This document shows positions 54,619-62,809 of a DNA stretch of 64,000 nt, piece by piece. Positions within the stretch are counted from its first letter, which is position 1. Each line of letters opens with the position of its first letter. The stretch comes from Sideroxydans sp. (GTDB taxonomy: Bacteria > Pseudomonadota > Gammaproteobacteria > Burkholderiales > Gallionellaceae), in contig VMTA01000023.1 in the NCBI GenBank assembly GCA_013791855.1, positions 62,001 to 126,000 on the forward strand, written 5' to 3'. The notes below the pieces were generated by a model. That model was not told where the DNA came from. It made no database searches and worked only from the letters and a program-made list of their open reading frames with translations. The position numbers and the translations under genes are program-made.

Positions 54619-55756
54619 GCGGCAGTATCTCCAGTCCATGCTCGCGCAGGATCGCCAGATGGAAGGTGTCTCCCCAGCGTTGGCGAATGGTGCGTGCTAC
54701 CTCGTCCGAATAACTGGCAGCCATGATGATGATCGCGCCCACAGGTTTTCGGTCCAGATGGTCTGGCGCCACGATGGGCAGATGCGTTGCCGGGGTGAAT
54801 TTATCCTGCTTGAAGGGGGCGGAGTCAACCACGTAGCGCACGCGGTCTGCCAGTTCGAGCAGGGCTATGGTCGCCAGCGCCTGGTGTCCTGCCCCCCAGA
54901 TGGCGACACCCTGCGCGGCATGTTGCCGGGTGTAGTCGTTTAGTGCCTGCTGCAAATTTTCGCGTGCCGCGCTGAATCCGGTAACGTCGCAACTGCGACG
55001 CTTGCGTACCACGGCGGACAGGATGTAGTCATGCCATACCGCTTCACATGTGACAATTTCGAAGCCGCTGATCTGCAGCAGGGTGGTCAAAGTGTCGCGT
55101 GTGAAATAGCAGATGTGGTCGCTGATGAATTCGGTGAATAACTTCTGCCGCAGGATCATATCGAAGTTGGGCACTTCTACCAGACCGATGCCGTCATCGC
55201 CAAGGTTGTGCGCGATGCCGCGCAGGCTGGCGCGCGGCTCGGGCCAGTGCTCGAGGAAGTTCAAGGTTGCGAAGACATCGAACGGCGCGGCTGTCAGTGT
55301 TTGTCGGGGCTGCTCGATGAAGCCGTGCTTGGCGCGTAACCCTTGTGCGAGACAAGTCTCTACCGCGGCTGTGTCATATTCCAGTCCATGCGCTTCCACG
55401 CCGGCTTCAGCGAACAGTGTGAGGTATTCGCCGCGCCCACAGCCGACCTCGAGCAGGCGTTTGCCATGCAAATCGTAGCGTTGCACGAAGTCGGCGAACT
55501 GCTGGCGGCGGAACGACTTCATCTCTTCCGAGAAGGCGGCGGCGCGTATCACTTCGCGATAATAGGGCACCGGCTCATGGGCAGTCTGCACCAGTCCGCA
55601 TGATGCGCATTGGAAGATGTCGAGATCTATGCCACTTTCATGTGAAAGCTGCGCGCGGTCTGGAAAGTGCTGGGCAGCGCCCGGCATGTTGCGGAATTGC
55701 AGCAGCGGTTGCGCTGGCAGAGCTTGGTCACACAGGCGGCATGCATGGCTAGACAT
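54608..55756 (-). CDS. TylCIII-like sugar C-methyltransferase family protein
   Basis: A 382-residue SAM-dependent methyltransferase. The N-terminal zinc-binding domain has CRLC (C6, C9) and CASC (C50, C53). The SAM-binding motif LLEVGCGRGEYL is near 101-112. The C-terminal domain from about 285 starts with IWGAGHQ and has VVDSAPFKQDKF, typical of nucleotide-sugar C-methyltransferases that branch deoxysugars (TylCIII family). Together with the ThDP enzyme this suggests a branched sugar. Gap to the upstream gene is 7 nt. Confidence 0.83.
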   Translation of the reverse strand: MSSHACRLCDQALPAQPLLQFRNMPGAAQHFPDRAQLSHESGIDLDIFQCASCGLVQTAHEPVPYYREVIRAAAFSEEMKSFRRQQFADFVQRYDLHGKRLLEVGCGRGEYLTLFAEAGVEAHGLEYDTAAVETCLAQGLRAKHGFIEQPRQTLTAAPFDVFATLNFLEHWPEPRASLRGIAHNLGDDGIGLVEVPNFDMILRQKLFTEFISDHICYFTRDTLTTLLQISGFEIVTCEAVWHDYILSAVVRKRRSCDVTGFSAARENLQQALNDYTRQHAAQGVAIWGAGHQALATIALLELADRVRYVVDSAPFKQDKFTPATHLPIVAPDHLDRKPVGAIIIMAASYSDEVARTIRQRWGDTFHLAILREHGLEILPHGA

Positions 55757-55763
55757 GCCGTAA

Positions 55764-57596
55764 TCAGTTCCTGCGTGCAGCCAGTGATGCTACAGACAAG
55801 CCAGATGGCATCTCGGCACGCAATTGTTCGAGCGGCAGTAGCGGCGACATGTCTTCCAGCGGCATGGACAGCATGCTGCCGTCGGGCTGTGGCAGCGCTG
55901 CAACCTTGGGCGTCAGCGCCTCGTCGGTGACTAGGCGCACATCCACCAGTAAGGGGCGCGGTTGCGCCATGGCCCACTGCAGCTTGTCATGCAGTTCAGC
56001 GGCATCGCTGATGCGCAGGAAGGGCAGGTCGTAGGTAGCGGCGATCTTTTCCAGATCGGGCAGCAGCAGTCCGGCTTCCGGTCCGGTACCGACGTAGCGT
56101 CCCTTGAAGTAGTTGCGCTGCGTGTTGCGGATGGAGGCATAGCCCTCATTGTTCAGGATGACCAGACAGATGGGCAGATTGAATGCTCTCATCGTTGCCA
56201 GTTCCTGGATGTTGAGTTGCAAGCTGCCGTCGCTCTCGATGGCGACCATGGGTTTGCGGTCGTTGGCGAAGCAGGCGCCGATGGCGGCGGGCAGGCCGTA
56301 GCCCATCGCGCCCAGACCGGAAGTCAGGAACACGCGTTGGCCCGGCTTGTTGCGGAACACGGTGTAGAAAGCTTCGACCGCCAGACCGGAACTGCCGGTG
56401 CTGACCAGCGTGTCGGCAGGGATGGCGTCCGACAGCGCATCCATCAGCTGGTAATGGCTGATGGGGCCGCTGGCAGGGAAAGGTGCGCCGTCGTTGACCG
56501 GATAGCGCAGCTTCCAGTCGGTGCAGCGCGTTTTCCAGTCAGACCAGTCGGGATGCTCCGGGATGGCGGATTTTTGCCACGCGCGCAGGAATGCTCCTGC
56601 ATCCGCCTCAATGGGGAGTGCGATGTCCATATCCAGCTTGTCGATCTCATTACGATCCACATCGACCATGATTTTTTGCGCGTTGCGTGCGAAGCCGCGC
56701 GGGTTGTAGGCGGTGATGATGTTGTCGAGGCGACTGCCGACGGCGATCAGCAGGTCGCAGTTCTGTATCGCAAAATTTGGCGCGCGCAGAGCGACCACGC
56801 CGGGACGGCCGACCAGCAGCGGATGGTCGTAGGGCAGCAGGTCGAGTGCATTCCAGGTGGTGACCACGGGGATGCCATGCTTCTCGGCCAGTTCGCGGAA
56901 CAGTTTGGCAGCACCGGACAGACGCACGCCGTGCCCTGCCAAAATCAGCGGGCGCTGAGCCTGACTGAGCAGGTGTTGTAGTTGTTCGATCTCACGGGTG
57001 AGCGTTGCAACGCTGGGACTTGGCACTGCCGCGCGCCAAGGTGGCAAGGATGCTGGATCGATGGGCGCGCCCTGTACGTCGAGCGGCACGTCGATCCACA
57101 CAGGCCCGGCGCGTCCGCTACGCGCAAGATAAGCGGCCTGTTCCATCACGCTGCGGATGTCTTCAGGGCGTTCTACCGTGATAGCGTATTTGGTGATGCC
57201 GCGCACCATGCCGATAATGTCGACCTCCTGCACGCCCTTCTGGCGCAGCGGTGCGCCGCGCAGCATGTCGGCGCGCTTCACCTGGCCGGAGATGACCATC
57301 ATGGGCACCGATTCGATCCAGGCGCCGGCGACCGCCGTGATGGCGTTGGTCGCGCCGGGACCGGTGGTGACCATGCACACACCGATGTTCTCGTTGATGC
57401 GTGCGTAGGCTTCGGCGGAAATGGCGGCAGCCTGTTCGTGCAGGCAGGCGACCGTTTCGATCTGCGGGCACTTGCCGACGGCATCCACCAGATGCATGGC
57501 TCCACCGCCGGGCAGCAGGAACACATGTCCGACGCCGAGCGAGGTTATGAAGTCGGCGATGTAGTCGGCGACGCGATACGGTTCTTGCACAGTCAT
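55764..57596 (-). CDS. ThDP-dependent acetolactate-synthase-like enzyme
   Basis: A 610-residue ThDP enzyme with the start at the ATG at 57596, overlapping the previous stop in TGATG. The PYR domain carries the catalytic Glu (E54 in CLHEQAA) and MVTTGPGATN; the PP domain has SDG (455-457) and ILNNEGY, the ThDP/Mg motif GDG-N24-NN with Ser for the first Gly. Homologues make acetolactate; YerE, in the same superfamily, attaches a two-carbon unit from pyruvate to a keto sugar. Its place in a sugar cluster favours the latter, by inference. Confidence 0.82.
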   Translation of the reverse strand: MTVQEPYRVADYIADFITSLGVGHVFLLPGGGAMHLVDAVGKCPQIETVACLHEQAAAISAEAYARINENIGVCMVTTGPGATNAITAVAGAWIESVPMMVISGQVKRADMLRGAPLRQKGVQEVDIIGMVRGITKYAITVERPEDIRSVMEQAAYLARSGRAGPVWIDVPLDVQGAPIDPASLPPWRAAVPSPSVATLTREIEQLQHLLSQAQRPLILAGHGVRLSGAAKLFRELAEKHGIPVVTTWNALDLLPYDHPLLVGRPGVVALRAPNFAIQNCDLLIAVGSRLDNIITAYNPRGFARNAQKIMVDVDRNEIDKLDMDIALPIEADAGAFLRAWQKSAIPEHPDWSDWKTRCTDWKLRYPVNDGAPFPASGPISHYQLMDALSDAIPADTLVSTGSSGLAVEAFYTVFRNKPGQRVFLTSGLGAMGYGLPAAIGACFANDRKPMVAIESDGSLQLNIQELATMRAFNLPICLVILNNEGYASIRNTQRNYFKGRYVGTGPEAGLLLPDLEKIAATYDLPFLRISDAAELHDKLQWAMAQPRPLLVDVRLVTDEALTPKVAALPQPDGSMLSMPLEDMSPLLPLEQLRAEMPSGLSVASLAARRN

Positions 57597-59101
57597 CAAT
57601 CCATCCAGTAGGTGAGCAGCGTCTTGCGCTGTTTGTTCTCCATGATCGCCGGATCGGTGTAGAACGAATCGTGCAGATTGTGGGTGGTCGATATCTCTTC
57701 GATCACCGCGCCTGTCTCGGTCTTGAACTTGTGGCGCACGCCGGGCTCGATGGTGACCACGTCGCCGGGCTTGCATAGCATGGGCTCATCATCCAGTTCC
57801 AGCAGGATCTCGCCGTGGATGATGTGGAAAGTCTCTTCTTTTTGTTTGTGGTATTGCTCGGGATGCATCTGTCCGGGCAGGCTGACCAGCAGTTTCTTGC
57901 AGTAGCCCCGGTTGACTACGGTTATAAGCACCAGTCCGACCTCGTCGAAACGGTCGATGCCGTAGTGGTGCGATATCTCCAGGTCGGCGCTGCCTGGCAC
58001 CACGATATTGTTGTGAGAGAGCATTTCCTTGACTTGCCGGGCGATGTCCCAGATGCGGGCGCGACGGTCGTTGCGCATGGCATTCTGGGGGGAGATTGCC
58101 GCATTCGCTGCGATGTCCATGGTTGCCGAGAACTCGATGTATTTTGAACAGTCGTTGGCGGTGAACTGCCCGTTTTCCGGAGGGAAGGCGAAATAGGTAT
58201 CCTGTTCGGTAAGCAGTTGCCCGGCCTTGAGGGAGTGGCGGGCGAACATGCCACGGCGCAGCGAGCGCAGACTGGCGGCTTCTTCAGGATTGGGAGGCAG
58301 TCTTCTATCGCCGATGCCGCACAGCGACCATGCGCGAAGCGCGGCCTGCAACCACGTGCGCACTTGTGCGGGAGAGGCGGAATAGGCGTTCAGCGGATAG
58401 CTTGCGGTCGGCAGGCCGACATGTTTTTCGAACAAAGTGATGCCTTTGGCGATCGCCATCTGCACGATGTCTGTGGCATCCGGATCCTCATGGGTGGAAA
58501 ACCCGATGCGCACGTTGGGATAGCGTGCGCGCAGGAAGTCTATCTGCGACAGGTGCATGTGTTCGTCAGGTGTCGGATATTCCCCGACGCAATGCATGAT
58601 CGCGAAATTCTTGCTGCGGTGTGCAAAGAAACTCACGACGCGGTCGATGTCTTCTACGCTGGCACCGGCAGTCGATGCAACGATGGGTTTATCGCACAGC
58701 GCGATGCGCTCCAGCAGTGGCCAGTCGGTGAACGAGCAGCTGGCGATCTTGATGAAGTCGAGATTTTGCTCCTCGATAGTACTCACCGAGACTTCGTCGA
58801 ACGGAGTCGACATGGTCAAAAATCCGTTGGCGCGCATCTCCTCCACCAGACGGTCGAATGCTTCGCGGGTCAATCGCGTCTCGGAGAAACGTTTGACGTA
58901 CTTGATGTCGTCTCGGCCTTGTGAGGAAGGATGGATGAAGGTGTCTAAGTCGCGATATTGCAGTTTGAAGGCAAAATGGAACGGTAATTCGCGGCAAACC
59001 GCGCCGAAAGCTCGAACCAACGCCAATCCATGATTGAGATCTCCCATATGGTTGTTGGCCATCTCCAATACGAAAAGTGGAGTTGGAATGGGTGCGGTCA
59101 T
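57596..59101 (-). CDS. NeuB-type PEP-condensing synthase fused to a cupin domain
   Basis: A 501-residue fusion. The NeuB barrel (about 1-270) has EMANNHMGDLNHGLALVRAF, AFKLQYRDLDTF, IKIASCSFTDWPLLERI, STAGASVEDIDRVV, HCVGEYPTP and FEKHVGL. A SAF-like segment (RRGMFARHSLKAGQLLTEQD) and a C-terminal cupin (about 375-500, with EETFHIIHGEILLELDDEP and VVTIEPGVRHKFKT) follow. The start at 59101 is chosen for its GGAGAG site; an in-frame ATG at 59197 adds 32 odd residues. NeuB enzymes join PEP to an amino sugar; the substrate here is unknown. First gene of the run. Confidence 0.84.
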   Translation of the reverse strand: MTAPIPTPLFVLEMANNHMGDLNHGLALVRAFGAVCRELPFHFAFKLQYRDLDTFIHPSSQGRDDIKYVKRFSETRLTREAFDRLVEEMRANGFLTMSTPFDEVSVSTIEEQNLDFIKIASCSFTDWPLLERIALCDKPIVASTAGASVEDIDRVVSFFAHRSKNFAIMHCVGEYPTPDEHMHLSQIDFLRARYPNVRIGFSTHEDPDATDIVQMAIAKGITLFEKHVGLPTASYPLNAYSASPAQVRTWLQAALRAWSLCGIGDRRLPPNPEEAASLRSLRRGMFARHSLKAGQLLTEQDTYFAFPPENGQFTANDCSKYIEFSATMDIAANAAISPQNAMRNDRRARIWDIARQVKEMLSHNNIVVPGSADLEISHHYGIDRFDEVGLVLITVVNRGYCKKLLVSLPGQMHPEQYHKQKEETFHIIHGEILLELDDEPMLCKPGDVVTIEPGVRHKFKTETGAVIEEISTTHNLHDSFYTDPAIMENKQRKTLLTYWMD

Positions 59102-59375
59102 CAAGTCTCTCCAGTTTGTTGTGCATTGCCATCTTGCGTTGCCGGTTCTCGGCAAGCTTAAGGATGGTTCGCATCCATTGTCGTTTTGGTCAGTCACGGA
59201 TAGATACCTGGCTAGAAGGTATCACGCATCTCACTAACTGTATTCGGCAACTCGCCGACTTTCTACAGTGCTATAAGAAAAAAATGCCGGGTATGGCGAA
59301 ATAGATGCCGTGCGCCTGGAGGCGTCGTTCTTCCGGACATTCTGCGGGCGATGCCAACACATTCGATGGGGTGAA
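59102..59375 (-). promoter_or_regulatory. Intergenic region upstream of the glycan run
   Basis: 274 nt between the DegS-like protease gene and the glycan run. It contains a short inverted repeat GATACC / GGTATC (59203-59223), an A-run near 59278-59284 and a self-complementary CGCCTGGAGGCG at 59315-59326. No sigma-28 site and no convincing -35/-10 pair was found, so the transcription start of the cluster is undefined. Confidence 0.4.
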
Positions 59376-60536
<1,161 letters not shown>

Positions 60537-60574
60537 GTTATGATCCAGTCAGGCCGTTGATAAGGACAGTTGCG

Positions 60575-61321
60575 ATGCAATTAAAAGAGTTGGCCGATTA
60601 TATCGGAAGCGAGCTGGCGATCAGCCGTTTTCGCGATTATTGCCCGAATGGCGTGCAGGTCGAGGGGCGCTCGCAGGTTAGGCGTATCGCGACCGGGGTC
60701 ACCGCATCGCAGGCTGTGCTCGATGCCGCCGCCGCGTGGGGCGCCGATGCCATCCTGGTCCATCATGGGTATTTCTGGCGTAGCGAGGATGCCGTCATCA
60801 CCGGTGTCAAGAAAAGGCGCATCGCCAGTTTGTTGGCACAAGATATCAGTTTGCTGGCCTATCACCTGCCGCTGGATGCGCATCCGCAATGGGGGAATAA
60901 CGTGCAGCTCGCTGCGCGATTGGGCCTGGTCGAGAGTGGGCGTTTCGGGGAGCAGGACGTTGCATGCCATGGTGTCTTGGCTCAGCCTTTGGGGCTGGCC
61001 GAATTCGCCAAGGTGGTGGCTGAGGCATTGCGATTCGAGCCGCTGGTAGCGGGCGGGAAGTCTGGCAAGATATCCCGCATCGCATGGTGTAGCGGTGCCG
61101 CCCAGGGATATTATGAGCAAGCGATCGCAATGGGGGTGGATGTTTTTCTGACCGGCGAGATATCCGAGAGTAATGTGCATATGGCGCGCGAAAGCGGCGT
61201 GGCTTATATGGCAGCGGGACATCATGCGACAGAGCGCTACGGCGTGCAGGCCTTGGGCGCGCATTTGGCCGAAAGGTTTGGACTGGAGCACAGGTTCTTT
61301 GATGAAGAAGTCCCTGTTTAG
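60575..61321 (+). CDS. Nif3-like dinuclear metal centre protein
   Basis: Hexameric dinuclear-metal protein of the Nif3/DUF34 family, 248 residues; often annotated as a GTP cyclohydrolase I type 2-like protein, with function unsettled. The start is the ATG at 60575 with AAGGA upstream. HHGYFWRSED, LPLDAHPQWGNNVQLAARLG and the C-terminal MAAGHHATERYGVQALGAHL carry the metal-binding His residues. Confidence 0.92.
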   Translation: MQLKELADYIGSELAISRFRDYCPNGVQVEGRSQVRRIATGVTASQAVLDAAAAWGADAILVHHGYFWRSEDAVITGVKKRRIASLLAQDISLLAYHLPLDAHPQWGNNVQLAARLGLVESGRFGEQDVACHGVLAQPLGLAEFAKVVAEALRFEPLVAGGKSGKISRIAWCSGAAQGYYEQAIAMGVDVFLTGEISESNVHMARESGVAYMAAGHHATERYGVQALGAHLAERFGLEHRFFDEEVPV

Positions 61322-61347
61322 GTAGTGGGTATATCGCCGAGTGTGCG

Positions 61348-61376
61348 TTGCATTCTGAAAAGGCGTTGCGTAGTAT
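61348..61376 (+). promoter_or_regulatory. Candidate sigma-70 promoter before the cytochrome gene
   Basis: TTGCAT, 17 nt, TAGTAT. The hexamers are only 3/6 and 4/6 matches, but spacing is ideal and a start point would fall at the foot of the hairpin at 61381-61404. Weak support. Confidence 0.35.
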
Positions 61377-61380
61377 TCGG

Positions 61381-61421
61381 CATATAACCATTTCGGGTTA
61401 TATGTGTCGGCAGGATCCTGC
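61381..61421 (+). promoter_or_regulatory. Two inverted repeats in the cytochrome leader
   Basis: A perfect 9 bp stem CATATAACC / GGTTATATG with a 6 nt loop (61381-61404), followed after 5 nt by the 12 bp palindrome GCAGGATCCTGC (61410-61421). No T-tract follows either. They lie in the 220 nt between the Nif3 gene and the cytochrome gene and could be an operator or a leader structure. Confidence 0.5.
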
Positions 61422-61541
61422 TGGCAGATGACGCAACGACTTCCGGTTGTTCAGGTCGTTTGGGGCAGCGCCACTCCGCTGCGAGGTAAGCTTTGCTGTT
61501 GCGCCGCACTTGTGACGCACATGGGGCTACGGGGAGAAAGT

Positions 61542-61973
61542 ATGAGAATCAGAATAATGATAGGCGGCGCGCTGATGGCCGCACTTTCCTTTAACGCATT
61601 GGCCGAGGACAAGGCACTCATGCCGGCGCATAACGCGCTCAATGTTCTGCAATCCGGAGAAGTCAGTTTCAGCAAGGATGTGATGCCTATCCTGCAGGAC
61701 TATTGCGTGAGTTGCCATCATCCGTCACCCACATCCAAGGGTTATGCCAAGAGCGGCCTGGACCTGACTTCCTATGAAGGCCTGATGAAAGGCACCAAGT
61801 TCGGCAAGGTAGTCGTTCCCGGTGATAGCCAGACCAGCACCTTCACCAAATTGCTGACCGGCACCAATAAAGGACTGAAGATGCCGATGGGCTTGAATGC
61901 CAGCGGCACCCTGGATCGCCAATACATCCTGACGCTGCGCAAGTGGGTCAAGCAGGGCGCCAAGAACAACTAG
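61542..61973 (+). CDS. Small periplasmic c-type cytochrome
   Basis: A 143-residue monohaem cytochrome c. The start is the ATG at 61542 behind GGGGAGAAAG. A signal peptide (residues 1-21, MIGGALMAALSFNALA) is followed by the haem motif CVSCH at 55-59. A Met-rich LKMPMGLNASG near 115 may give the sixth ligand. The spacing around CxxCH resembles planctomycete-type (PSD1-like) haem domains more than class I cytochromes. It lies directly upstream of petA and may receive electrons from, or feed, the bc1 complex. Confidence 0.82.
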   Translation: MRIRIMIGGALMAALSFNALAEDKALMPAHNALNVLQSGEVSFSKDVMPILQDYCVSCHHPSPTSKGYAKSGLDLTSYEGLMKGTKFGKVVVPGDSQTSTFTKLLTGTNKGLKMPMGLNASGTLDRQYILTLRKWVKQGAKNN

Positions 61974-62179
61974 GCATTCCGAGTAGCAATTGCGGCGAAA
62001 TAGCTGACCAAGTAGTATTCGCCGCCGGCAGGGGATCGAGTTGGGGAGCCGATCCTGTGCTTGTCCGATAAAAACGCGACGGACAACGCAATGCCATCCT
62101 CCAGCACCGACGAGAAACCAGGGCAGCAAGAAGCTGCCCCAGTGGATATTTGACAACGTATTACGGAAGGAAGAGGGTC
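61974..62179 (+). promoter_or_regulatory. petA leader with two hairpins
   Basis: 206 nt between the cytochrome gene and petA. It holds TTGTCCG / CGGACAA (62061-62086, 12 nt loop) and GGGCAGC / GCTGCCC (62121-62139, loop AAGAA). Neither is followed by a T-tract. A strong site GGAAGGAAGAGGG precedes petA. The promoter was not identified. Confidence 0.45.
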
Positions 62180-62809
62180 ATGACAGATAACGTGGATCAC
62201 AGCAAGCGACGAATGCTGATCGCTGCTACCGCAGCAGTAGGTGGTGTTGCCGCCGCCGGTGCGGGCGCACCGTTCGTATTGAGCTTGCAGCCTAGCGAAC
62301 GAGCCAAGGCAGCAGGCGCGCCGGTCGAAGTCGATATCAGCAGCATCGAGCCTGGCTCGATGATCAGCATCGAATGGCAAGGCAAACCGGTGTGGATCGT
62401 GCGCCGCACCCAGGAGATGCTGGACTTGCTGCCCAAGCATGACGCAGATCTGGCAGACCCTTCTTCTTCCATTCCGCAGCAACCTGAGTACTGTAATAAT
62501 CCGACACGATCTATCAAGCCGGAGGTGCTGGTAGTGCTGGGCGTCTGTACGCATCTGGGTTGCTCGCCGACGTTCCGCCCCGAAGTCGCACCTGCCGACT
62601 TGGGCGCGCAATGGGCCGGCGGTTGGTTCTGCCCTTGCCACGGTTCGCGATTCGATCTGGCTGCCCGTGTATTCAAAGGCGTGCCGGCACCGACCAATCT
62701 GATCATCCCTCCTCACATGTATCTGAGCGACACGCGCCTGTTGATCGGGGATGACGACAAAAGTAAGCTCAAAGGCGGTCAACCCGCTGATAAGGGGGCT
62801 GCAGCATGA
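62180..62809 (+). CDS. petA: Ubiquinol-cytochrome c reductase Rieske subunit
   Basis: Iron-sulfur subunit of complex III, 209 residues from the ATG at 62180. A twin-Arg signal anchor (SKRRMLIAATAAVGG) shows export by the Tat system. The 2Fe-2S ligands lie in CTHLGC (123-128) and CPCHGS (151-156), with the two disulfide Cys residues also there. It overlaps petB by 4 nt (ATGA). Confidence 0.95.
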   Translation: MTDNVDHSKRRMLIAATAAVGGVAAAGAGAPFVLSLQPSERAKAAGAPVEVDISSIEPGSMISIEWQGKPVWIVRRTQEMLDLLPKHDADLADPSSSIPQQPEYCNNPTRSIKPEVLVVLGVCTHLGCSPTFRPEVAPADLGAQWAGGWFCPCHGSRFDLAARVFKGVPAPTNLIIPPHMYLSDTRLLIGDDDKSKLKGGQPADKGAAA

